A stretch of DNA of 64,000 nt, from contig LLEY01000164.1 in NCBI GenBank assembly GCA_001414485.1, positions 62,001-126,000 of the forward strand, given 5' to 3'. The stretch is from Calycina herbarum. Its lineage: Eukaryota; Ascomycota; Leotiomycetes; Helotiales; Pezizellaceae. The notes under the pieces were generated by a model. It saw only the letters and a list, made by a program, of their open reading frames with translations. It was not told the DNA's origin and searched no databases. This document shows, piece by piece, positions 46,631 to 56,492 of the stretch. A program made the position numbers and the translations under genes. The number at the start of each line of letters is the position of its first letter. The first letter of the stretch is position 1.

Positions 46631-48859
46631 AAAACAGTATATAAGATAGAGAATAAAGGATAAGAGAAAGAAGAGATATAGAGTAAAGAAAGAAAGGTCT
46701 ATCTATCTAGAGGGGCAGATCTTAGTATAAAACTTTGTTTTATAGTAGATTTTGTAAAAGAGTTCCTCGTAGTGTAAGCTAAAGAGAAGTTGAGGATTCC
46801 TCTCAGCCTTTATAAGTAGTTCCGGAGCTACTCTATTTGCTAGCTGGCAAAAGAGTAGGTGAAATTGAGTCTTTTCTCTACTACACTTACACTCCCCTAA
46901 GGTAAGTAGCGTGTCGAGGTAAGAGAATCGGAGGTGGTATAGTGTAAAGTCTCCGTAGCCAGAGCGAGCGGCAATTAAGCGAGCTAGGACCTCCCTTAGT
47001 AAGTGAAGCGACTGAGGTTTCGAGGTCTAGTTATTAAGCCTTAGATCCTTATATAGACTAGGAAGTGTAGCTTTCCAGAGTTTCTTTGCAAGTTAAACCC
47101 CTGTCTCTTTAACCTCTGTCCTAAGCGTAGTAGTACAGAGTACCGAGAGAGGGGTAGGAGGGGGTAGCTAGGCGCCTTTCCCTGCAGCTCTATCTGTAAT
47201 CTTATTCCCTTGGATTCCTATATGGCTAGGGCACTACCTGGTTTGGATTTTATTAGGGTATAATAGAGCTAACTCGTTAACTCTATTAAAAGTCTCTTAC
47301 GAGGTGCTACAGGACCGGTAGGTTAGTTGTAGTATAGCTTCTAGGTTGTTGAGACAGATCTAGCACTTCCTAGCCAATGGCTAGAAAGAGGAGGTAAGAG
47401 CTAATTCTAGGCTGTATAGAGCGGCTTTAGCCTCTACGTCGTAGATTTCAAGTGCCTTGCCGAAGGGGTAGACCTTGGTGTTAAGTATAACCCCTCCTTT
47501 TGTAAGATAAACGCCTCCCCTAGTTCTCTTGTCGTCTAAGCGAGAGCTGTCGGTAAATACAACTAGGTCCGTAGGCGGAACAGAGGCGAGAAATTCAAGG
47601 AATTCGGCTTTGTAAGAGTCTTTATTACCGCTAGGGCTCGGGCCGGCTACCTTGAGGAGGCGGGCTTGTCGGTTGAACCCTCTACTCTACGGGGGGTCTT
47701 GAATTAGATCGACTTCTTCTAAAGGGGGGAGAGGTTTAGAAGAGCGGTAAATAAGTCTAGCCTTTGAGCAAGGGTTATTTATACATCGCTTAAGCGGGTG
47801 TGCCGAGTCGAGTCGTCGAGTTCTAGCCTCAAAAGCTCCGCTTTTTACTATAAGAGCAATTTCAGCGGCTAGGAGGCCAGATTCTATAAGGAGTACTAAG
47901 GTAGGAGTGGTTTTATAGACCGGAAGGATGATCCTAGCACACTTTGTAACTACTCTATCTAGGAGAGTTAGGTAGCGGCTGATCCGGTTATTTATAGTAC
48001 CTGCTTAGCCTGTTTTTGTACGACTAGGGTACCAGGTCTCGTGCCTAAAATAGGCGATCGAGAGGATATAAGCAGTGACTGCTTGTTTTAGCAGATGTAA
48101 GGGGGATCCTCTTACTGTATTTATTATTCCTTTAAGAGTATTAGCTACAAGTGTAGCCTTACTAGCCATTCTTTTGACGTGACTATAAAAGGTAAGGCGG
48201 GGGTCGAAGAAGATGCTAAGCCACCGGAGTTCCTGTGTAGGCTCTATTGTCTTTCCTTCAACTACAATAGCAGGGGGGGGGGGCAGATACCTCTCCCTCT
48301 TTGTTTCCTTTTATAAGAGAAGTAGATAAGTTCTGATTTTTCAGCGTCAAAGGTAATACCCTCGTCTGTGCCCCACTTAAGTGCGCTTGCTACCTGCTTT
48401 GCTAGGTCCTTGACATTCCCTGCCTTTGAAGGCCTGAAAGCAAGTAATCTAATGTCGTCGGCGTAGCCGAATCTCTGTACTACTGGGAGAGAACCAACTC
48501 CTAATCTGAAGAGGGGCTGGATATAGAGTATAAAGAGGATCGGTGAGATAGGCGAGCCTTGTGGAAGGCTATACTGAAGCGGGGTAGCGTCGCCTACTTC
48601 TCTATCAAGCTTTACTTTTACTAATCTATTAGTTAAGAAAGAGGAGACCCATTCTACGAAGTAATGCGGCTATCCTTGCTCTCTTAACCTTTTAATCAGG
48701 CGGCCAGGGAGTACTGCGTCAAAGGCGCCCTTAATATCGAGTGTAAGAAGGGAGGCTTCCTGCTTGTCCGCAAGAGCTGACTCAATGTCGAAGGTAAGAC
48801 AGGTCGGTGAAAGATGTATATTTATTATGCCTTGTAGTTTGATCAGTGCCTCTCTGTTT

Positions 48860-50158
48860 TTTCGGTTCAGGTTTTGTTTAAATATATAGTAAAGTTAGAG
48901 CATGTTCCTTCTACGCTGGAACCTTTACAACGCTTTTCCCTTGTGTTTCGCCTCCCAAGTTTAAGAGAAAGAGGAGGACAAATTCTCTTTCTCTACGTCT
49001 CTTCCACAGTTTGCTCCTTAAGCCCACGATTGCTAACCAGCCAACTGCTCTCTACGCACTCTTCGTGGACCGACATACGCCTCCGTCCTCTCGGGCCATA
49101 TAGACAGTGTTATATAGAGCAATGAATCACCATCCTCCTTCTATCGCTGCTATTATATGCCTCGCCCCAGGGGTTTGACCCCCCTTCGCGATACCCTGCC
49201 ACATCTCTGCTACTCCAGCAGGGCCGACCATGCCTCGTAGGATTTGCGTAGAGCATACCCCTAGCTAGGCAGCATACTCTATGTGTTTCCATCCCACTAA
49301 CCAAAGCGAAGCTTCTGTTCTCCCTACACGCCTCTAATCCCCAGCTTTCTGTTAGCCTAGTCCCTAAGCCCCGTTTATACAAAGTAAGCCGGCCTTTCTG
49401 TCTTATATGTTATGAAATCGCGTTTCTAGGCGTATAGGCAAAGAGAGGGCTAGCATCGTATTCGTAAGAGATTCGTGAATTGTCGTCGGGCCTGTATCAA
49501 CAGCGGTCCTTCCCTGCCCAATCGAGCCCTTCTCAAGAACGTCCTCCTACCTAAGCAGGAGGGTCAAGAGAAGAGGAGATATCTCTATCCAAACCATTTC
49601 CCTCTATCCATCCCTCATCGCTCGCACGAGATCCCAGCTCTTTGCCGTCCCTTTCAGGCTCATCCACCCGCACAGAGCATAACCCTCCTTTACACTCCCT
49701 TCTTTAACAGACGCTCTGCTTTCTTCTTCGTGTAGGTCGACCGTCGCAGGAGGAAGGCTGTACTCATCAGTTCTATGGCCGGAACCTATACTAACCCAGC
49801 ATGCCCCCATTTTTGCCGATCGTGAAAACTCTACAAATGCCGCCCCAGAGGTGCCCTATCCGCCCAATACAGTCATTACTGCTCAGAAATTCGACCGCGT
49901 AGATGTCGAAGATGTGCCTAGTCGCAAGGCAGGGAATCGGACGGTTGGGTGGTTTTTAAATACCAGTGGCGTTAGCTGCCATTCCTCTGTTCTGGTGAGG
50001 CCACGTCGCGATACCCTCGCTAGATCACCACAACACCCTCCACCAGCTCCAACTGAGTTGCGAGAGTATCTCTTAGGCTCTGGGATCATATTGCTTTCGC
50101 TCAATTCCAGGTTCGTAGCCAGCGCCACGGACAGGCAGAGATTTCGACTTTGCTGGCC
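48860..50158 (-). other. unassigned 5' part of the non-LTR insertion
   Basis: It lies inside the 14-bp target duplication but beyond the point where reverse transcriptase homology stops. Short frames on both strands (49110-49382, 49851-50174, 49883-50167) have no recognised domain. It contains two separated copies of CGCGATACCCT (near 49188 and 50007). It may be the element's own 5' UTR/ORF1 after an internal deletion, or foreign sequence fused during insertion. Confidence 0.45.
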
Positions 50159-50172
50159 CTTACCCAAGTACT

Positions 50173-50973
50173 AGTTAGTTAATATAAATAGCCTGGGTAT
50201 TCTAGAAGACTCAAGTTATTTTAATAAACTATAGATGTTGATTAAAGCGAACTTCGAGGATTTCCAGCTAAACTGGTGAATAAAGAGCTCGCCCGGTTTA
50301 TCATGCGCAAGTAACCATTCATAATTGGCCTCAAGAAAATCCACATTTAAAATATCGGGAGGAGTGAGACTAGTAGAAACGACATGAAGCAATGACGGAG
50401 AGTTATGGGTTGGGTTGAGATTTATTACTTGTGTGGGAGAGTTAACGAGGGTGGGGAAAGGGAGTACAGAGTATATGTTGAGTTTCAAAGTCGTAGGGGT
50501 ACTGGTAGGTTTAGGACCTTCGATAGAGTTTGTGGTTTTATGTTTTAATTCTGGACTAACTATGGAGAGAAGGATTTACAATTACTTCTTCAGTAAAGAG
50601 TTAATACTCCTAACTGTTATAGCAATCCTATTCCGCTCGTGTCAACTGCTTTGGTTGACCAAATCGTCCAGGATCATTATCTTCCTCCCTGCATATGCTC
50701 ATCAATTCGTGTCCCAATATTTCAACCACCAGCAGTTGTCAAATTGAAATCCTCAGGCGCCAGTAATCAATTCATGCCTCTCCCCATCCTATCAAAAGCT
50801 TAATCCAAACGCCAATTTTTATGATTTTTCTCGCTCAACAAGCCAAAGAAAGCCACAAACTCATCCAATCGAAGACCATATGAGATATCGCGTACCACTC
50901 ATGAAAGAACTAATCAAAGTAAGAGAGCTTGTAATGCTTATTTGATGGCTCCATAACGGAAGGTTCCGGTGCG
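50173..50973. other. gap between transposon and Zn2Cys6 gene
   Basis: A minus-strand frame of 90 codons (50488-50216) has ordinary amino-acid composition but no family I recognise, and ends 45 bp from the transposon insertion point. It may be chance or the tail of a lost gene. Nothing else is seen. Confidence 0.35.
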
Positions 50974-52338
50974 TTAGGCGTCGCTCGAGAAGGGAATAAC
51001 GGTTCGCTTAGGTGGCGGAGAAGAAGATCTGATGACAAGTTGGTTTCCGCCGCAGCTGGTAAAGCCAAAACCAAGGCTAAGCTCACTGCTGCCTTCCATT
51101 TCACGATAGGCTGCTGGCATTACAAGGTGGATTGGTGCCGACGGGTTTTGTGCTGGTCTTGATTCGGTGTGATGGCTCGTGGGCTGTGTAGTATGAACAG
51201 AACTTAAGAGGTGGCGTTCAATGTAGCCGATTCGATGATCGATGTCGCTAGGCTCACTCATTAGACGTGGATTCGGGATATTGTAGTAAGACTCAAGGTC
51301 GCGAAGTCGGAAAACGATCTCGCCAGATTCAGCTGGATCTCGTGGTGGCGAGGAAGGAAAGATGGAAGACTCAATGATGCAAAGTTGGTTATCGAATTCA
51401 GCGGTTCTCTCACCATCTCCCACTCCACGTTGACTTTCTGCCATTCCTGGTCGTGGCTGTGTAGAATCAGAAGGCGAGGAAGGGAAGTTGGGAACCCCAG
51501 GGCTGCTAAAAAGTGAGTAGCCAGAATTGACATGGCTGGGTGGTGGTTGATCAGATCCAGTACCCTCTCCTATTCCACCCTGCACCGCTGTTGTATCTGT
51601 ATCAGATCGTTCAGTATTCATCTCGGGTGTGCCAACAGTATTCGTGAACATATTCGTATCAATTTCGTCAAATGAACGCCAGGTACTAGAGTTGAGCGAT
51701 GGATCGAAATCACTATCATCTCCTTCTCCATACCCAATAGCAGGCATTCTGGTATAATACGGTCCATGGTAGATTTGGAGGAGGTTGCTCGCATTCATGG
51801 CAGCTTCTCCTGTTTGTTGTTCTTCAAAAGAACTAGAGAATCCCGAGATATTATTGCCAGGCGATTGTACCGGTGCACTGCCACCTTCGATTCCACCTCC
51901 AACTCCCACTTCATGTGGGTAGTTATTGACGTGCGGCGTGGCACTAATGTTTCCGAAATTCTCTCTAGCTTGTGGTGGTTCAAGGCCAAGCTCGCGATGC
52001 ATGTCATTGGTGTTGCGAGATGCGTTAATTGAAAGCTTTGAAGCTCTAGCATCTTCCAAGCCGCCGAATTGATATGAGAAAGAGTCTGATTCATCGGCTC
52101 GTTGAGTGTTTGTGGATCCGCTTTGAGTCGAATCGTGGTTATCTTGGGGAGGTGGTTGACGCTTACTTTGCTTCGCTCGAATGTCTCTATTTAGACGCAG
52201 GTCGCCAGTTTCGTATTGACAGTCAACATTGCTTAAGTTGCTTCTTGCACAACGCGAGCATGGTTCTGCTCGGTCACAAGCAACCTTCAGTCTGCGACAC
52301 CGAATACACGGTGCGCCTGGCTTCCGGATCCTCGGCAT
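50974..52338 (-). CDS. Zn2Cys6 transcription factor, short form without the central fungal TF domain
   Basis: A single exon of 454 aa. The N-terminal binuclear zinc cluster has six Cys at residues 11, 14, 21, 27, 30 and 40, with the usual basic stretch between ('CIRCRRLKVACDR'), so it should bind DNA as a regulator. The rest is largely low-complexity, rich in Ser, Pro, Gly and acidic residues, with a short 'RLRDLESYYNIPNPR' and 'HRIGYIERHLLSSV' segment. I see no MHR-type fungal-specific domain. The start is the first ATG, 10 residues before the cluster. The 3' end is about 0.8 kb from the nested transposon. Targets cannot be inferred from its neighbours. Confidence 0.85.
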   Translation of the reverse strand: MPRIRKPGAPCIRCRRLKVACDRAEPCSRCARSNLSNVDCQYETGDLRLNRDIRAKQSKRQPPPQDNHDSTQSGSTNTQRADESDSFSYQFGGLEDARASKLSINASRNTNDMHRELGLEPPQARENFGNISATPHVNNYPHEVGVGGGIEGGSAPVQSPGNNISGFSSSFEEQQTGEAAMNASNLLQIYHGPYYTRMPAIGYGEGDDSDFDPSLNSSTWRSFDEIDTNMFTNTVGTPEMNTERSDTDTTAVQGGIGEGTGSDQPPPSHVNSGYSLFSSPGVPNFPSSPSDSTQPRPGMAESQRGVGDGERTAEFDNQLCIIESSIFPSSPPRDPAESGEIVFRLRDLESYYNIPNPRLMSEPSDIDHRIGYIERHLLSSVHTTQPTSHHTESRPAQNPSAPIHLVMPAAYREMEGSSELSLGFGFTSCGGNQLVIRSSSPPPKRTVIPFSSDA

Positions 52339-53974
52339 GATGGCGGCGTGGTGATACTGTTGTTGTTCGATTGTCGATTCTATTTTGCAAAGAACGATAG
52401 CACAGAGCCCGCTGCGGTATTTGGTTTAACTCATTCAAGGTAGGGTCCAAACTGAGTGGCGGATATACTTAATGCTGTTACTTCGGCTCAACAAGCAAAG
52501 CTCGGTCGCCAATGAACGAACTTGCTTACCAGGCACCTCATCTTTCAGTGAACTCTGTTTGAATTATATCTCGTTCCTCGGCACGTTCTAAGCAAATAAT
52601 CACTCTGAGCCTGGGAGATGTGGGTAACCTGGTTGGGGTAGTGTCTCTCTCTTCCGAGTCCAGCTTCGACTGCAGTTCTCTCCATCCGCCATTCCGCTTC
52701 CTGATTTCCTGGGGTGCATACATGTAGACCACCTCCGCCACCCCGTACAAGGTCATTAAATGAGGGGTATTACAGGTTGATTTCAAACAGATATGCGGTC
52801 CCAATAAACTTCCATCTCAGACTTTACTAGAGACAAAGGATATTTCCAGGCCAAGCTTGGCTTACAATGACAATCCAATTGATAGCCTCAGCCTTATGCT
52901 AAGAACACGATACGAAGGGAGAGAGGACAGAAGCACACAATACAACCATATCTAAGAATATATCCCTTTCTCGGGACAACTCCGGAATTCGCCTACAAAC
53001 CTCTTGATCTTGTGCCCCCTTTTTCCACCTCGCGTACGGGGTAAACACTGAAGAATTATATCCAAGGTTTAGAAGAGAATATTACTCAGTGGACTGCAAG
53101 GACAATGATTGGGATAAACACCAAGATCCATTCTGAGTGGAACTTCTCTCAATCTCGTTATTTCAGGTCTGAGTGGGGTGGTGGTCCTAGGAAAGGGGTT
53201 CATGACAGTCCTCTGCCTACATCATTGATGAAATGAGGGTAGATGCAGCTCATTGACACCCACTTTGAATGAATGGCACTTTCAAAGAGACTACAATGTT
53301 TTCTTCAATTGCTCCATAAGGGGTTCAACTGGCTTAATAATGAAAGAGTCGCGCATTTTGGTAATACTACAATCTTTGAAAGTTTGTCTCCTTGTTCCAT
53401 AGCTACAGGCAAATAATTAATAAATAGCATACTTCTAAGAGGCGGGGTGGTGCCCGGGGGAAATCCTGTGTGAGAGGGGAAATTTCTCCCAAACTCAAGT
53501 CTTACAAACCTTTTTGGATGGGTATATTAGTAGTCAAGCTGCACCACCCCACCTGGCACCAGCATTTGAGAAATTTCTATGATACTTAGGTCTATGAAGA
53601 GATGAATGCTGACGTTGATTAAAATTGTGAGATGAGGTGAAAAATCTTGGCACAAGCCAGCCATTCAACACCTAAAAGCGGCAGCAAAACTCTCAATTCA
53701 AGGCACAATTGTTCTGACTTCAAGAGCGCAAGGTAAAACTTAGCTCAAGTTATTTTAAAATGTAAAAAAAGGAAATTATTCACAGTGCTTCATTTTTTTT
53801 TTAGAAAGAGTTATTTAGGTCATGTGATCTCGCGATCCAACTCATTCCTATTTAGTTTTCCAGCGTTCTTTCCAACATCCAATTTTCTTCTTCTCCTTCT
53901 ACCACTGGGTACTTTTCGGAAATTCAATCAGAAATCTCACTACCAAAAAATCCACCCACCCACCAATCTCAAAT
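52339..53974. other. intergenic: Zn2Cys6 gene promoter and spacer
   Basis: No supported gene. The segment adjoining 52338 is the regulator's promoter. The rest has only short overlapping frames. Confidence 0.5.
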
Positions 53975-54683
53975 ATGCCTCCAAAGCGTAAAACCTCCGG
54001 TCCCAGCGAGGTCTCATCCCCAACCACTTTCTCCCGCCCTACGAAGAAAGCCCGTACCTCCACAGCCCTAAAAGACGAACTCACACTCGACTCCTTGCCC
54101 CAACTCACACGCGAAGATGTAGAGAGTTTCCCCAAACAAGCACTGATGGATTACATTCTCAAATCCAAGCCAAGGATCTCGCAGGAGAAACTGCTGCCGT
54201 CGAAGAAGATGCGGGAAAATTTGCAGGCCAGGCAAGTAAACTGGCGGATATGATGGCTAGTGGGATTAAGAAGCAGATGAAATGGCAGTAAGTTCCTCCC
54301 TTTCTTTTGCTGTGATCCTATGCAATGACCCCTACCAATTACAATCACTGACCTATGTGTGTCCATAGACCCTCGTGCAAACCCTGAGGAAAGAGATGGG
54401 AATACTCATCCATGGTTCCCTCCGAAGAGGTCTTCAACGAATAATTCAGTTTCAAATTACCAATGAAAGCCTGGAAGCAGAAGAAAATCCCTTTGAAGGA
54501 TTTTACGGATATTACGGGTGGAATTAGTGCTTCGGTAGGTTTTGGCATTGCTTATTGTGATTCATGGGACTGATTTGTTGGTAGATTTAATCTGGATACT
54601 TGAGTATTGTTAGTGAGAATATCACTTTGAAGCAAGATAAGGTAGCTTTAAGCTTTAGCGTTTCAGGATTATATGGTTTGTAA
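53975..54683 (+). pseudogene. broken conserved fungal nuclear-type protein
   Basis: Exons are 53975-54287, 54369-54534 and 54585-54683, with GT-AG introns of 81 and 50 bp. The N-terminus 'MPPKRKTSGPSEVSSPTTFSRPTKKARTS' is Lys/Ser-rich and nuclear-type. The family looks familiar from Leotiomycete genomes (MPPKRK start, 'QMKWQPSCK' core) but I know no function for it. Lesions: the frame changes between 'MDYIL' and 'QIQAKDLAGE' (near 54160-54165); after the join 'KKQMKWQ-PSCKP' there is TGA at 54385-54387, then TAA at 54442-54444, and TAA at 54588-54590 early in exon 3. Between lesions the reading 'MVPSEEVFNE', 'FSFKLPMKAWKQKKIPLKDFTDITGGISAS' and 'SGYLSIVSENITLKQDKVALSFSVSGLYG' is clean, so it is a recent pseudogene. 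Confidence 0.75.
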
Positions 54684-54968
54684 GGGAGCTTTGGGGTGTG
54701 ATTTTGCTTTTACAAATGTCACTATTGGAGTTTTGGGATGTTGACATACGGAGTCACTGTATTGGCTGGAACGAGTTGCTGTATTTATACATGGAGTACG
54801 GATGTATGGCTCGTGGAAAGGACCTCGAAAGATGATATGGAGTTTGCTATGGGGATACTACTTCTTTCGTGAGTAATAATACATTTCACATAATTTTTCT
54901 ATCAATCCAAGAGCTGCATTTTTTTGCATTTGCGCGAATATAGTTGTAAAGTACTGTATACAAATTTT

Positions 54969-56492
54969 CTACTCTCTCTCGTTGTTCGCGATCCTAATTC
55001 GCTCCGCTTTATCCCACATTCTCTCAAGCACCGTTAAACGCCAACCTTCCTCAATGGCCTCCCTATCGTCCGATTGAAGCATAGTCTGATAATTGTATGT
55101 CTCCTCAATCTCGTTGTCTACACTTTGCAGTTCCAAGTTTCCCGGGTCCTTCTCCAAGCCAGCCCGTACTGCCTTATAAGCTTTGCTAACATATCCCACA
55201 GAGAGGACATAACGACAGTATCGTAAGCAAAGATTTGACAAACTTGTTTTCATTTCCTGGAGGGTCCCATCATCAAAGTCCTTTTCAATATCATGCAGGC
55301 TTGCCTGTTCGTCTTCGAGATGAGGATTTTCCTTGAATGGTGTAAGTTGATTTTGAAGGGGATGTGGATCCACAATCGAATCGAATGTCCTGTCAACAAT
55401 ACCAGGCAAATTCACATGAGCATCAACCGGACCAAGGAGATGTGAACGGTTGCTATAACAAAGATTCCATGCTAGGTTGTGAAAAGTGAGTAAGATATCG
55501 AACAATATCGTTGTGATCTCAAGCATTGTTTTTTGCGAAATGTATCGACATGTAAAACCTGTGTCCGCCACTTTAATATGGCCTATCATAAACTTACTCA
55601 GCTCGAGATTACTATATGCTGTTCCGTACTCGCCGCGATCCTCGAGGATTTTAGCTTGCTTCACGAGATTTTTTGCTGCGGCGATTGCTTCTTGCATTGT
55701 CCAGGCGGGAGTATTTGATTCTTGTAAGAGTTCCTGGATCAGCTTCTCATCGTCTAGTCCTTTGATCCAGAATTCGGTTTTGAAAATAGGTCGCTCTTTT
55801 GAAATAAGATGCGTGGGGAATAACCCCCCGCGATCACCACCGGCAGCTCGACCGAAAATCTGGAATTGTCGGAGGCCCTTCAGACCACGAGCTAGTCGTT
55901 CGGCCACGCCATTATCTCGATAGCAGTCTTCGGTTGATGTTTTAAAGTCCAAATCGATTTTGTAAATGGGACGACCACCTGCATCTGCGTTCCAATCACA
56001 TAAAAGAGGGGAACGGAGACAATTAATCGCTTGAATGAGTCTTGGGAGATGTCGTCCGGGGATTATTGCTTGTTCAACATCCTTTCTTGGGGGAAATGGG
56101 CGGCTATAATTGAATTCTTCCCATACATTTGGACCACCCATTGTTGCCTTGCTGAAACCTTGGTTTAATCGAACTCGCAAGGCCATTTTCGGTTGGATGG
56201 GTAATTTCGATATTTTTGTTGAGATTTCGTAATTTTTCTTCATTGAGAAGGCGTAGATTCCGTATTCACGAAGGAAGGTCCCGGCTCCTGAGTTGAAGTT
56301 CTCGATTAGGACGAAGGCATTTTCGCGGTAGAAGAAGGCTTGTGCTTCGGCTGAGATGATTTTGTTGACTGTGAAGAGGTGGGTTGCTATTTTCCATTGG
56401 CCTGTGTCGAAGGACCTGTGGTCTATCAGTAGGAGTTCGTTCCAGATCATATCGCTTATCTCCTGGGGGAGATCGGTGATTTGTGTAGGCAT
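54969..56492 (-). CDS. F-box-like protein
   Basis: A single exon of 507 aa. The N-terminus 'ITDLPQEISDMIWNELLLIDHRSF' fits the F-box-like/'DUF-type' LPxEIxxxIxxxLL start of fungal proteins that probably act as SCF ubiquitin-ligase adaptors. The middle is of the kind found in Leotiomycete lineage-expanded families ('INKIISAEAQAFFYREN'-type segment: the disrupted-structure 'A..FFYREN' motif is common). The C-terminal third ('SKAYKAVRAGLEKDPGNLELQSV') resembles a single TPR-like pair of helices. There is no signal peptide or membrane segment. It is intact and presumably intracellular. The substrate is unknown. Confidence 0.75.
   Translation of the reverse strand: MPTQITDLPQEISDMIWNELLLIDHRSFDTGQWKIATHLFTVNKIISAEAQAFFYRENAFVLIENFNSGAGTFLREYGIYAFSMKKNYEISTKISKLPIQPKMALRVRLNQGFSKATMGGPNVWEEFNYSRPFPPRKDVEQAIIPGRHLPRLIQAINCLRSPLLCDWNADAGGRPIYKIDLDFKTSTEDCYRDNGVAERLARGLKGLRQFQIFGRAAGGDRGGLFPTHLISKERPIFKTEFWIKGLDDEKLIQELLQESNTPAWTMQEAIAAAKNLVKQAKILEDRGEYGTAYSNLELSKFMIGHIKVADTGFTCRYISQKTMLEITTILFDILLTFHNLAWNLCYSNRSHLLGPVDAHVNLPGIVDRTFDSIVDPHPLQNQLTPFKENPHLEDEQASLHDIEKDFDDGTLQEMKTSLSNLCLRYCRYVLSVGYVSKAYKAVRAGLEKDPGNLELQSVDNEIEETYNYQTMLQSDDREAIEEGWRLTVLERMWDKAERIRIANNERE

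Larger units (their letters stand above)
40888..50172 (-). mobile_element. Tad-like non-LTR retrotransposon, interrupted by a Gypsy element, with 14-bp target duplication
   Basis: CTTACCCAAGTACT occurs at 40888-40901 and 50159-50172, an exact 14-bp duplication that bounds one insertion. Read on the minus strand the element ends in a TAAATAAATAAA-type tail just inside 40902, as non-LTR elements do. Without the nested Gypsy it is about 3.75 kb. Reverse transcriptase motifs are seen at about 48.3-48.85 kb: 'LLTLDIKGAFDAV', 'LPQGSPISPILF' and 'FGYADD' (YADD at 48454-48465). An RNase H follows at about 47.2-47.56 kb ('VVFTDSS', 'YDVEAKAALYSLELA', 'SHIGIQGNK'). Scattered in-frame stops show it is dead. 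Reverse transcriptase blocks that should precede 'PTCLTFDIE' are missing at about 48.86 kb, and the 1.3 kb above that has no homology I recognise. Confidence 0.82.

Noticed and set aside
48267..48283. G-run of about ten bases in the non-LTR element
   Set aside because: A simple homopolymer inside dead transposon sequence.
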